From positions 174,211-238,210 of the forward strand of contig JAPJBO010000306.1 in NCBI GenBank assembly GCA_030068145.1: a DNA stretch of 64,000 nt. The letters are read 5' to 3'. Positions within the stretch are counted from its first letter, which is position 1; the number at the start of each line of letters is the position of its first letter. The stretch is from Diplonema papillatum (taxonomy: Eukaryota; Euglenozoa; Diplonemea; Diplonemida; Diplonemidae). A program made the translations under genes and the position numbers. Positions 52,625 to 62,984 of this stretch are shown here, one piece after another. Under the pieces are notes generated by a model, which was not told the origin of the DNA, ran no database searches, and saw only the letters and a list, made by a program, of their open reading frames with translations.

Positions 52625-53104
52625 ATGCACAACCGTGTTTGTTCTATGCTTGTTGTCGGTCAACAATTCTCCCTCCACTCAGCCGCCGAGCGTCCTGACA
52701 AGGCAGATGCGCTGTTCGCGTCTTTGAACCGACAGAGCGAGGAATTGGAAGAAAGGATCCTCGGCGAAGCCCAGGTGCCGTACGGCGTCGTTGAAGTGAA
52801 CAGCATCGCGGAGCTGACCGATTTGTTGGGCAGGCAGGAGAAGGTCATCGTCGACTTCTACGCGCCGTGGTGCGGGCCCTGCAGGAGTATCGCACCCGTT
52901 TTCAACACGTTGGCTTCGACGTACAGCGGCAAAGGGGGCGTAGCGTTCGTAAAGATCGACGCGGACAAGCACCGGTCCCCCCGGTACGCCGTGGCCAGCT
53001 TCCCGACTTTCATCGCGTTCCGCCGCGGGGACGCGGTCGCTCGCATGAACGGCGCCAGCGCCGCCAACCTCAGCAACTTCGTCAGTCAGGTCTCCGCAAT
53101 GTGA
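52625..53104 (+). CDS. Thioredoxin-domain protein
   Basis: The frame from ATG 52625 gives 159 residues. The last 105 form a classic thioredoxin: VIVDFYAPWCGPCRS with the redox pair Cys83 and Cys86, VAFVKIDADKHR, and cis-Pro127 in ASFPTFIAFRRGD. It reduces disulfides in target proteins. About 35 residues upstream (ALFASLNRQSEELEERILG) form a helix not found in minimal thioredoxins. A pyrimidine-rich tract with CAG (TTCTCCCTCCACTCAG) at 52667-52682 is a plausible splice acceptor; if used, the true N-terminus lies in an unseen upstream exon and the first 19 residues given here are wrong. No organelle signal can be judged. Repeated pieces of the 3' flank lie at 53120-53145 and 53400-53425. Confidence 0.85.
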   Translation: MHNRVCSMLVVGQQFSLHSAAERPDKADALFASLNRQSEELEERILGEAQVPYGVVEVNSIAELTDLLGRQEKVIVDFYAPWCGPCRSIAPVFNTLASTYSGKGGVAFVKIDADKHRSPRYAVASFPTFIAFRRGDAVARMNGASAANLSNFVSQVSAM

Positions 53105-54126
53105 GCGTAGTTCCGCGTTGCCTTCGGTTCTGGTCGGGTATTGCGCCGCGCGTCGTTTCACCCTCGGTTCTGGACGAGGGTATGAGTGAGTGTGTGTGTA
53201 GAATTTCATTGCTGGGTACCCCTTGTTTGCGGAATATAGCCCATGTGTGCGTGTGTGCTATCGCGCGTTGTCCCATGAAATTGGGCTTCATTCTTTCCGA
53301 CGTTCAGTCCTCGACATGAGGATCCACATGCTTTCAGCACGGCGATTCTCAGCAGCGTCATTGGTCAATCGTCTCTTGGATATGACCGTGGCTCCGCTCG
53401 CCTCGGTTCTGGTCGGGTATTGCGCATGTTGTCAATGCATTCGTTCCGACGCTCAGTCCAAGACCATGCTGGTCTCGAGCAAGTGGCGGTCATTTTCCCA
53501 GGGAAATGCCCTCCTCACTCGAATCTTTGCTCACGCTCACAGCACAAATGTTTTGTATCCACGAATCCCCACCGAAACAGACACAAGAATTCGCGAGAAA
53601 ACGACCCTCGAATGGGGCATCTTGTCTCACCTGTCTTCCTATTAGCCTCAACATACTCTGAGAGAATCAGAAAGCGGCACAGATCTAGCCTGAGGCAATG
53701 AGGCGTCGTCAAAGTAAAAAAGGGGGCTTGAGTCCTGACCTTCGATGCGGATCGAAGAAAAGTGATGTTCACGTGGCGTTGATAGTCTATGGATGTGCCA
53801 GCCTTTTCGCTGAAGTAGATCGCCCTAGTGTAGACTTTGCCAAAAAGAACACGTTTCCCTCAGCATCAGTACACCAGTCATCGCAGAGCGAAACTCGAGT
53901 GTTGCTACGAGTCTCAAGAACCGATGGACTCAAACACCATGATATCCACGGTGCAGGCTACCATTCATTGCGGCCCGCCGCGCGGGCAAAGAAAACAAAA
54001 AAAGGCGAAAACGCAGAAAAAGAAATCGGATTGAACTCGCGTGAGGAAACGCTGCAAGCTGTGGACAGAACCCTTTCTCCAGCCCAGAACAGAGCATCTT
54101 TCCTTTGCCTTCATACTGAACGATCA

Positions 54127-54360
54127 TTTTTTTGTATAAGCACCTGCATTGTTGGAAATGCTTGAGGAGACTGCCAGTCGCGATAGAGCAAAGGAGGTAA
54201 ATGTGCTGTAGCCCACACGAAACACAGGTAAATCTGGGTTTAGTGGCGGGCGTAAGCGTTCAACAAAAAAGACCCACTTTGTAGTTGCATTGTTTTCTCC
54301 CCCTCTAGCCTCCTTCGAAATGAGCACAAGGCAGTCCCTCGAGTATTTTTGCACCACACG
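54127..54360 (+). repeat. Dispersed repeat R2, fullest copy
   Basis: The left 140 bp match 3478-3617. The right part (AAAAAAGACCCACTTTGTAG, CCCTCTAGCCTCCTTCGAAA, GCACAAGGCAGTCCCTCGAG) matches the inverted copies in intron 3 of the 9893 gene. The unit therefore spans at least 234 bp. Confidence 0.75.
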
Positions 54361-55014
54361 CTGCACAATCTGGCGGCGGGTAGTCCCCTTTCATGACTGC
54401 TCTATCTCCATCGTTTTCCCCGGAACCCCGGCGGGTTTGAGTCTCTTTCCGACGGCAGTTGCTGCGGTTCAGTACCTACCTTCTTCCGCCCCGGATCTAA
54501 ATCGGAGTTGCCAACCTCCTCGCGGTGGTCCCCGTCCACGTGTGCAAGCACGGCTAATGGCAACACGGTGCGCGGCTCGGGTGGGTAGTTGAAGGCCTGT
54601 CAGTAGTCCCGAGGGACGATAGTACTAATGCAATCCCTTGCTAAACCTTCTCCGCCCCGCAACATTGTGAATGCAGAAGATATCGCCGCTTCAGAGCCGC
54701 TAGTTGGGGGGCCCTGAGATGGCTGAGCGCACACCTAAGTTGGGCTGCCAGGCGGCGAGACCCCGTCCGAGCAGCATCAATTTTCATCAATTTTTGAATC
54801 CAGATGTGCGATGCTCGTTCTCGGACCCAGGATCCAAAACAGAGCGGGTAAATGATCTGCACACCGCCACATTGTCGTCCCGATCGACTCAATCGATGGA
54901 TTCGGAATTAGCGAATAGCACAGACAATCCATCCCTCCTGTTGCAGGGCACGTTGGCTAGTAAAGCGCATGCAGCAGGGCGTGTGGAAAGGGTCCCCGGG
55001 ATTGCCAAGGCACG

Positions 55015-55016
<2 letters not shown>

Positions 55017-55064
<48 letters not shown>
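55017..55064. repeat. CT microsatellite
   Basis: About 24 CT units. A shorter CT run is at 56820-56838. Confidence 0.9.
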
Positions 55065-55067
<3 letters not shown>

Positions 55068-57173
55068 GCGCGGTAGCGGTGTGAGATACGCATGCAGGTG
55101 AGTGGAGAGAGGCTTATAGACTGCTAAGACGTAACTACACCCCTTCCACTTGTTTAAGGTGACTCCCTTTTCTCTCTGTCTCTCCGAAAGGTGAGGCGCG
55201 GTAGAGGTGACTTTGAGGTTACATGGTGGGTGCAGCCCTGGGACTTCTAAAACGTCGTGAAACAGCGTGCTTTTGACGTGCTCTCTCTTTCGTCTCTTTT
55301 TGACCGGCTCGTTTTTTTTTTTGAAAGCCTTACTCAGTCTCTTCTCTTTGAAGTGGGAATAGTTGACTCGACCTCTTGGGTTCGTGGGAAAAAGCGAAGA
55401 ATGAAAACGCCCTCTTATTTGCCATCTGTTTCGTCAAGAGCACTCAACTATTCTTTGGTGAAGAAAACGGTAACCATAGCTTAATCTGCTGGTGTCAGAG
55501 ACGACAAAGTTTCTGTCTGCGACGAAGGCGGGAACTTCGTACCCCGGAATAAGGATCTTCCGACCGGCTCCCATTTTGACAATCAACAGGCAGGAAACAC
55601 CACGTTCAGATGTGTAGTCATGTGCTATCGTTACGGGCTGGCTGTGTAGCGGTGTAGGGGAAAATCGAGAATCCCTGGCTTTCGGAGAAAAAGGCAATGT
55701 CGAACGCGGAACTCACCAGTAGAAGCCGGGCCATCCCCTCCTGACTGTATAGACAGCGAGAACGTCCATGCAGTATGGACCGGCCTACTGCAGGAGTACT
55801 CGCAGCGTTAACCGAAGCTGGATCGATGCAAACTCAATTGAGTCACCGGATGCACTCAATCGTACTCTTTCATTTTTTTCAGCTGTTCTAGCCATCTTCG
55901 ATCGCCCTTCAATCGCTCAGCGTCAAGTCCTCCCCCCTTCATGTCCAACGTGTCCACCTTTGCCTGTGACTTCTATCCCACTCGAGTCCTAGCTACGGGA
56001 TTAGTTGATCAGCTGCGGCTGATTCGTGGAAGGCCATGCTGCCGGCGTTTTCTGCAGGAAGGTGTTGTGGCACACACTCGACTCCGTCGTCCACAATGAC
56101 CCTTACAGTGTTCCCCTGCAACAACTGAATACTAAATGCAGTTAATTCATGCCCGACAACACAGAATACGTCGTTTTTCTTTTGGTCCGGTCCTGTTTCG
56201 GATAGCTGGAGAAAAGTATCTCCGAATAGTACATTTTGTACTGAAGGAACATTTCCGGATCCGCGGTGTATACGGAAGGTTGAACGGAGCCAACAAAGAG
56301 TGCTAATACAGGAGGAGCCACCTCTCCAGAGAGGACTCTCCCAGGTGTACGCGAAGACCAAGAGTGTTTTCTCTTCCATTGCCAACGTTGCTCAGTTGAG
56401 ACCGGATGCAGAAAAAGTACATCTTAGCCCGGGAAATGGCACATCCAGTACGTCCACTAGACTCAGGCCAGACTCGTGTGTTTGCGATCGAAAAACTGAA
56501 GAACAACGTCTCGAAAACCCACAACGTGAGGTGTTGGTGCGGAAGTAGTTGCTTGTTTCTGCTTTTCTTCAAGTCTGTGTGGGTTTTGTTCTTAGAGGCG
56601 TCAAAACACCGATCTTTGTCAACTGGTGCTGCTTGTGTCCTTCGGAAGGACTCAGACACAGTCCAGCTCGCTTCCAAAGACCGAAGTGGTTTATTCCCCT
56701 CATTGCGAATCCGCACCGTTGCGGTGGCTTCTCACCGAAGGTGTTTTGAAAGGTTTGCTTGCAAGCGAAAAGCGCTCGAGACCCGCCAAGCCCCTCTTTC
56801 AGAAGCTCCGTGCCTTTGCTTTCTCTCTCTCTCTCTCTTTTCCGTGGCTTCCTGCCCTTTGCTCTACTTTGCCGCTTCGCTGGCAGCTCGATCTGGACAG
56901 GCAACTCCAAGGCCAAGTTCTGGGGGCCACGTCAACATGGTGGTAGAAGGGAGGTGCCAGAAATCAATGAATTATGCCGAAATCAATCGTTGGACCATAA
57001 GCACGATTTTGCAAATACCGTATGCGGGTTTAATATGAAACGTGTTTGGTACGAAACGGTTTTAATACGAAAGGTTTAAATTAAGAAACACCCCGGCTCC
57101 GAAGCTATGAAACATTTACACGTTTCGTATTAAGTACGTGCGCTCGGCTAAAGGCCGAGACTGGAGGCAGCAG

Positions 57174-57585
57174 TTAAAGTTCGGGAAACAGTAAAGTTCG
57201 GGCGAAGCCAAGTTCGGGCGATGCTAAGTTTGGGTGATGCAAAATTCTGGTGAACCAAAGTTCGGGCGCAGCTGAGTTCGGGCGAAGCAAAGTTCCAGTG
57301 AACCAAAGTTCGGGCGAAGCAAAGTTCCAGTGAACCAAAGTTCGGGCGAAGCAAAGTTCCAGTGAACCAAAGTTCGGGCGAAGCAAAGTTCCAGTGAACC
57401 AAAGTTCGGGCGAAGCAAAGTTCCAGTGAACCAAAGTTCGGGCGAAGCAAAGTTCCAGTGAACCAAAGTTCGGGCGAAGCAAAGTTCCAGTGAACCAAAG
57501 TTCGGGCGAAGCAAAGTTCCAGTGAACCAAAGCTCGGGCGAAGCTAAGTTCTGGTGAAGCAAAGCAAAGTTCGGGTTCTGGTGAT
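57174..57585. repeat. 16-bp minisatellite with a 32-bp higher-order unit
   Basis: The basic 16-mers are AAAGTTCGGGCGAAGC and AAAGTTCCAGTGAACC. From 57289 to 57544 they alternate strictly, giving eight 32-bp units, almost without error. Degenerate 16-mers flank the array on the left (57174-57288) and for a short way on the right. The minus strand is open in several frames only because the unit lacks stops. Confidence 0.95.
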
Positions 57586-57862
57586 GCTGACTCGGGCGGA
57601 GCTGAGTTCGGCGTGTGGTAGCAAGTTTAGCCTGTGATGGCGTGTTCGGCGCCAGTACCCGGGGGGGAGACCAAGTTCTGGTGAAGCAATTCGGGTTCTG
57701 GTGACGCTGAGTTCGGCGTGTGGTAGCAAGTTTAGCGACTCCGTTTCCCGCGGTGCCCAAATACCGCGAGATACTGAGAGACTCCGCAAAAAACGCAAAT
57801 TTCAGGCGCATTAGACCCCGAAACCCAACAAACCTCGAAAACAATCTTCGACCGGAAAAGTG

Positions 57863-57932
57863 TGAGGGGCGGGGTTCGAACCCGGGCCGACCGGCCTGAA
57901 GGCCGGCGCCCGCACACTCTACCACCCCTATG
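57863..57932 (-). tRNA. tRNA-like sequence (pseudogene or SINE-type head), not a standard tRNA
   Basis: The minus strand has a perfect B-box type T-arm (GGGTTCGAACCC), a D-loop-like GGTGGTAGAGTG and a strong central hairpin (GCCGGCCTTCAGGCCGG). The hairpin closes on a 4- or 6-base loop, so no normal 7-base anticodon loop forms. The 5' half of the D-arm is missing. The outer ends can pair (AGGGGT with GCCCCT). It is tRNA-derived in appearance, and an RNA polymerase III promoter could persist. Confidence 0.45.
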
Positions 57933-58800
57933 CATTTTGCCAGGAGGGAAAAAGGCTTGCTCTGCACTTTTATCTGTCCAAAAACAATACAGTTTCATAA
58001 TTGTTGCAAGAAAAGCCAGGTTGGCTCGAATAGAGGCTATTCACATTGCATGTTCATAGGACCTCCAGTCTCGAAAAACGCATCATACCACTATGAACCC
58101 CCAAAGCCTGCCACGCCCAGAACCACAACACAAGAGCCGGACTCGACTCAAAGCATACTGAGAGCCATGCGCGGAGACGAGACATCTACCGACACACCCA
58201 CACAACGACACGACAGCACAACCTTCGCACGAACACCCACAACACCAGGCACGTCACAGGCCTCCAGTACCACCGCGGAAACAGAGACCAACAGTGAAGA
58301 CGACTCACGATGTCCCCACTGCCACACACGCACAACAACCACCGGCCTCAAATTGAAGGGAAAACAAGGATTACGGACGCACCTACGTTACTGCAAGAAG
58401 AAACCACCTGGAACTAAGGCACAAGCAGCAACAACGCTGCGAAGCACCACCCAGAGAGAGAGAAAGATGTCCCTACTGCAACAGCGACGGACGAACCGTG
58501 GGGAAACCACTCTTCAAAAGTCTACGGCACCATAAGCCCTGGTGCAAAAAGAAGCACTATATACGACGCACAGCAACGACGACTCAGACGAAAAACCTCA
58601 CTAACCACGGGTACCAGAGTGCCTTAAATGTGGCGAGCAACGAACAGTTTTACCCTGCAAATATACCCAAAAAAAAAACCTTATATTAGGGCAGAAACAA
58701 CCCGCACCACGTGAAGTGCCGCAAGTGTCACGAAACCCAAGCACTACTCTACGAGAAAATACATAAAAACGCGGACAACAGACCGGTACGTGCTACAAGG
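57930..58800 (+). pseudogene. Zinc-finger coding fragments (C2HC type), frame-broken
   Basis: The first frame (57930-58535) is Thr/Pro-rich and then gives CPHCHTRTTTTGLKLKGKQG followed by LRTHLRYCKKK. A second frame (about 58465-58689) gives CPYCNSDGRTVGKPLFKSLR and HHKPWCKKK. The spacing is C-x2-C, 16-18 residues, H-x3-C (the second has an extra His). Further CLKCGEQ and CRKCHETQ pieces follow in other frames. The two fingers resemble each other, so they descend from one tandem zinc-finger protein, perhaps the DNA- or RNA-binding protein of the surrounding element. Base composition is A- and C-rich, unlike the host genes. Frameshifts near 58465 and 58610 argue for decay. Confidence 0.5.
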
Positions 58801-58974
58801 CAACCCCTGCTCAACTTGTAGAACGTGGGGGGCCCAAGACTACACTCCACGAAGGAATGTACTTGGTGTCGGTCACAAACAGTCCCGGACATGGCTAGCC
58901 ATAACCCATAACGAAAGCGTGCACCAATTATACAACCCGTAACCATATAGCCCTTTCTTGCTCTTCGAGTACCC

Positions 58975-59040
58975 ATTCATGAACGGTCACACGGAGACCC
59001 TAAAACACCGGAATTGCACGCGAACTTTGACTCTAAAAAC
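58975..59040 (+). repeat. Dispersed repeat R3 inside the 57016-59125 region
   Basis: It contains GAACGGTCACACGGAGACCC, AAAACACCGGAATTGCACGC and GAACTTTGACTCTAAAAAC. Confidence 0.55.
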
Positions 59041-59559
59041 TGCACTTCCATGGGGGGTTTGAGGGGTACGTCAAAAAAGTAGCTAAGAAACATTTACACG
59101 TTTCGTATTAAACCCGCATACGGTAGGTTCGCGTCTTCGAAGTTGAGATTGATGGTGGATGCAAGCTCAGCACTCGGCACACCAACAAGCATAAGCGTAA
59201 GTGGGATGCCAGAAAAAGGAAGGGAAGGCTTTGGGCAGAAGGATTCTGGCAAAGTGTGAGACTGTTATGCGACTTGCACCCTTCGGCACCCGTAAACGAG
59301 GCCGAATGGGGGCCCAGATCCTCCTGGGATGCTTTGTGCTTCGAGAAGCATCGAACTCCGTTTCCCAGGGTTTAGCATTGGGTTCTGTGAAGTGCAAGTG
59401 CCATCAAGGCAGGCAAGCACTTTTAGCGGTTTAGCAGTTCCTGTTGGTTTCGTAGGTCGCAACATCGCATGCACAGCATGGTACTTTGCCAGCATCTTCC
59501 TGCCGAAAGCCCGTTTTCCCATCTTTGCATTTCTTTTCTAACCAACATCTTCTTCGCAG

Positions 59560-59640
59560 AAGACTTGATGCTAGCATCAATCATCCAGGAGAGGCAGTGT
59601 TCTGCCTAAACATTAAACGAAGATTTCCCCCCTTTTAGGC
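59560..59640 (+). repeat. Dispersed repeat R4, best copy
   Basis: TTGATGCTAGCATCAA is perfect at 59565-59580. It is followed by GAGAGGCAGTGTTCTGCCTA and TTAAACGAAGATTTCCCCC. Confidence 0.65.
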
Positions 59641-59714
59641 GTCGGCTCCTATGACTACTGGCTGCTCTTGTCACTCAAGCAGACCGGATCGTAGGTGGTC
59701 GGGTCTTTGCAATT

Positions 59715-60705
59715 AGTACACCAATGGAATTTCAATTTAGACTCAAGGCACTGCCAAGTTTTGAATTCGACTTAATACACTGCCCAAAAATTGTTCGACT
59801 TAATACTTGCACCTGAGGAGTGAGTTTCTGGGTGAGCTTTGTTGGTGACTTTTGTGGGTGTGGCAGATCCCAGCTTGTGCGGACAAGCCAGAATCTCAGC
59901 TTGCACACCCGAAAACCTCAGATTGACCGCTGAAAAGGCAGGCAGCCAAACACCAATACTCTGGAAATGGTACCCCCACCCACAATCAAGTGCTCCTGTA
60001 CAGACGAAATCTGAGCGTTGCTACAATATTTGAAGACACTGAATTTCGGGCCCCACACTTTTGAGCAGACAATACTTGAGTGCTACGAAATTTGAAGACA
60101 CTGAAATTGGGATCCCAAACGCTGACATCCACTGTGAACAACCTGAAAACGATCTCTCTTGACACAATTTTTAAGCTCCGAAGGGGTGCAATCATCAAAG
60201 CCAACTTTTCCGCAAACAGGAAATCTCAGGCTGTGCAGTCATCCAAAAATCTCAGTGCAAATCTCAGATTGTGCGGTTTCCCCGAAAACTGGGGAGATTT
60301 TTGGTCTGCACAATCTGGGATTTTGTCCTTGAGAAAATTGCCTCACACTACCCGCCTCCCAACCTCAATGGTCAACCGGAGACCCCAAAACACCGAACCT
60401 CCACAATGAACGCTAGAAATTTAAGTTTCGAGTTTGGAAGTCTCAGATAGTGCAGCGTTTGCACAATCTGAGATTTTCTGCCCGCACAATCTGACACCCG
60501 CCAGCCGCAGTCAGTTCGCACGAGCACGGATTTCGGGCCCCGATTTCGATTAGTTCTGTTTGCTATGGAAAAAGTGTGGGGAAATGTTTTCCGGCAAAAT
60601 GCTTATTTCTTTGGGCTGGTGTATTAAGTCTAATTTTTTTGGGGGCAGTGCATTAAGTCTAATGGAGAATTTGGCAGTGTATTAACTGCAATAGCCCTAG
60701 ATAAT
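59715..60705. mobile_element. 1-kb foldback element with 75-bp inverted ends
   Basis: The left end contains CACTGCCAAGTTTTG, GACTTAATACACTGCCC and CGACTTAATACTTGCAC. The right end, read on the other strand, gives the same order: ACACTGCCAAATTCTCC, GACTTAATGCACTGCCC and GACTTAATACACCAGCCC. Each end therefore holds two tandem copies of ACTTAATACACTGCC. The interior repeats the words AATCTCAG and TTGTGCGG many times in both orientations. There is no open frame of note and the base composition is AT-richer than the genes. It ends about 130 bases upstream of the pentatricopeptide gene. Confidence 0.65.
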
Positions 60706-60834
60706 CTGAAAAATCGCAGAACCCAGAAAACTAGATACCCGGCTTTCTTAAAACCCAAAACAGTTTGAAAAAGGTTGTCTTTGGGGGTTGTGTGTGTGTA
60801 TGTGTGTGTGCCATGTGACGAGAGGCGGGAAAAG

Positions 60835-62046
60835 ATGCAGAACCGCGCAGTGATGCGTATGGGCCTCATGGGGTGGACGGACCAGCAGGCCGCTGGGTAC
60901 GTGAAGAGGTACTACATCGAGCCGGTGAGGGAGCACGCGTCGGAGCGGGACGGGAACCGGAGCGCGCAGCTGAGCAGGATGCTGGACGAAGACGTGCGGG
61001 CGCTGAAGCAGTCGCCGGTGTGCGACGCGGGGCGGCGGTTCCACGTCGCGGTGCTGATCGCGCACGGAGAACTGCGCGACTACGCGCGCGCCGACGCCGC
61101 CTGGCAAGTGCTTTTTGACAGCCGGTGGCTCACCTCGGACCTGTACGCGTACCGCCTGCGCCGTGCAGCGAGGAGGGCCAAGTTCGGACCGATGCTGCGG
61201 GTCCGCGAGGAAATGGCCCGGTTTGGCTCCCTCCCGGACACGCAGCCCGTCCATGAAGCTTTCCTCGACTTCTTCGCGCGGCTCCGCGACAAGCGCCGCA
61301 TCGCCGGCACCCTGCACGCCATGGAAGAGTCCGGCTGCCCCACCCGAGGCCCCCAAGCCTCGCCCGCGGTAACCCGCGCGCTCATCAACCTGCACCCCGA
61401 CGTTCCTTCCGCTAAGCGGGAGCTGCTTTCGCGGGGCATCCCGTTGACGGAGGGTGCGTACGTGCATTTCATGCGGTCGTTCTGCAGGAACGATCCCAAC
61501 GGAATGGCGGAGCTGGCGAGGGAGATGCGGGCGGAGGTCCTTAGGGGGGGGCCTCTGCCGGGGGTTGTGTACCGGTGCCTCGCGATCGCAGCCGCCGGCG
61601 TCGGCGACGTGCGGATGGTGGCCGACCTGTTTTCGCACGGCGCATCGGCGGCCGCGGTGCGGACGCGGGAGGGCTACGCGACGTACCTGGCGGCGCTCGC
61701 CGCGCGCGGGCACCTGACGCCGCTGCGGGCCGGCGCCGTCGCATCCCAGGCCGTCGGCGTGTACCAAGACGCGACGATGCGGGGCCTCGCGTCCCCCGCC
61801 CAAGCCACCGTCCTCGCCCTGCTGCTGGCCCGGGCTGGGCATGCCCGCAGGGCGCACTGGTTGTGGTCAGCCGTTCGCAAGACGGACCCGGACCCTGCCG
61901 CCACGTATTCGGCGTACTTCTTCAAGTACCTGGTGGACGCATTGGCAAGGGGTGGCGACGCTTCTACCGCGCGCGAAGTCAATCAGTGCATGCTTGAGGC
62001 GCAGCGCCGGTCTCGCGAGCTGACGACACAGAAGCGAGTCAGGTGA
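60835..62046 (+). CDS. Pentatricopeptide-repeat-like protein
   Basis: From ATGCAGAAC at 60835 the frame gives 403 residues; an in-frame extension to 60775 lacks ATG and runs through GT repeats, so it is rejected. The body is made of paired helices with a roughly 35-residue rhythm: FHVAVLIAHGELRDYARADA, then AYRLRRAARRAKFGPMLRVR and FARLRDKRRIAGTLHAMEES, with later VYRCLAIAAAGVGDVRMV and TVLALLLARAGHARRAHWLW. This is the pattern of pentatricopeptide repeats, which bind organellar RNA for processing, editing or stability. No clear targeting peptide is visible, though the Arg-rich start could serve. The stop TGA at 62044-62046 lies inside a perfect donor sequence (CAG|GTGAGT), so the gene may be spliced there and continue. 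Confidence 0.7.
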   Translation: MQNRAVMRMGLMGWTDQQAAGYVKRYYIEPVREHASERDGNRSAQLSRMLDEDVRALKQSPVCDAGRRFHVAVLIAHGELRDYARADAAWQVLFDSRWLTSDLYAYRLRRAARRAKFGPMLRVREEMARFGSLPDTQPVHEAFLDFFARLRDKRRIAGTLHAMEESGCPTRGPQASPAVTRALINLHPDVPSAKRELLSRGIPLTEGAYVHFMRSFCRNDPNGMAELAREMRAEVLRGGPLPGVVYRCLAIAAAGVGDVRMVADLFSHGASAAAVRTREGYATYLAALAARGHLTPLRAGAVASQAVGVYQDATMRGLASPAQATVLALLLARAGHARRAHWLWSAVRKTDPDPAATYSAYFFKYLVDALARGGDASTAREVNQCMLEAQRRSRELTTQKRVR

Positions 62047-62639
62047 GTCACGTGGAGTATTCTTACTACCACCTGGACGGACAAGTCTCTTGCGGAACAA
62101 AAGGCGGGCTTGTGGAAAAGGCCAGCGCATCCAAGCGCCGTCGACAGCCGATGTTGCGTCTGCGCCCTCCTTGGACCTGCAGAATTCTCTGGAAGGCTGC
62201 ACATCCTCCGTCTTCAACTGTCGCCACGTACGACTGCTTTCCCCACGCAGCTACCACTTTGAGCTCCGGTGGACAGGTACAAATTGGATCATGCTTCCGT
62301 GCCTTGGAAACGCACAACGATTCGCAACATATTTAGGTAGACAAAAGGTCGAAAGACATCATCTGTACGTCACACAGGATCGTCGGAAGCACGAATATTA
62401 TTAATTACGTTTTGCCTTGCTGACGCCTTGGCAAGAGGAAGCGACGCCATAAAGGGCAAAGTGCACTAGCCTCCCAAAACGCCGTCGACCGGCAAACGCA
62501 ATGCAGGCCGGCTTAGTCCGGCTTTTCAACACACTGTTTCTGCCTTCTCAACGGACCTATTTAGGGCTGGGCTGAAGACCAAGATGACCGTCGCCTGCGC
62601 ACTTCCGCCAATTCAGCAACAGAGAGCACAGTGTTCAAT

Positions 62640-62945
62640 CACGTGTCGCGAAGGCCTGCATTATTAGTCGCTAGGTGTTTACCTCCCCGATCGTACCGTG
62701 TCGGCGCTTCATTCCATTCATCGTCTTCGCGCAGTAGGTTGCGTCGTTGTCCTTCCTCGCCGGCGTACATGTTTGCTCCTCCGTTGGGGGGGTGTCCCTC
62801 GTCTTCGTTTTGCTGGCGCCGACGTCTTTTGCTCGCGACGGGGTCACTGGCGCCCGCCCGTCCGGGTACCGGAGTGCTTTGTGCGTCTTCGGGTGTTCTG
62901 CTCGAGGTGTGGTTAACCTCCGGCTGGCGCCGTGATAGTTTGAAG
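62640..62945. repeat. Dispersed repeat R11, second copy
   Basis: It matches 24060-24420 and shares the minus-strand peptide PPTEEQTC with its flanks. R8 follows within 40 bases. Confidence 0.5.
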
Positions 62946-62984
62946 GCAGAATGCAGAACATCTGCAGCAGTGGCCTGCATTAGT

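Larger units (their letters stand above)
53105..57015. other. 3.9-kb gap with repeats
   Basis: It contains duplicated 3'-flank pieces of the thioredoxin gene (TCGGTTCTGGTCGGGTATTG twice, TTCCGACGTTCAGTCC and TTCCGACGCTCAGTCC), an R2 copy, two CT-rich runs and no recognisable coding sequence. I see nothing interpretable in 55100-56800. Confidence 0.5.
57016..59125. mobile_element. 2.1-kb candidate transposon bounded by inverted repeats
   Basis: The left edge TACCGTATGCGGGTTTAATA (57016) is the complement of the right edge ending TATTAAACCCGCATACGGTA (59125), with one mismatch over 29 bp. Inside the left edge a second segment (AACATTTACACGTTTCGTAT at 57111) has the orientation of the right edge, so the left end is itself a hairpin of about 120 bp. 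Between the edges lie a 16/32-bp minisatellite, a tRNA-like sequence and zinc-finger coding fragments. No transposase, recombinase or helicase was recognised. A direct target duplication was not established. Confidence 0.5.

Noticed and set aside
57148..57967. Long minus-strand open frames with a repeating HWNFASPELWFTGTLL-like pattern
   Set aside because: They exist only because the 16/32-bp minisatellite lacks stop codons; all frames are open and the peptide simply mirrors the repeat.
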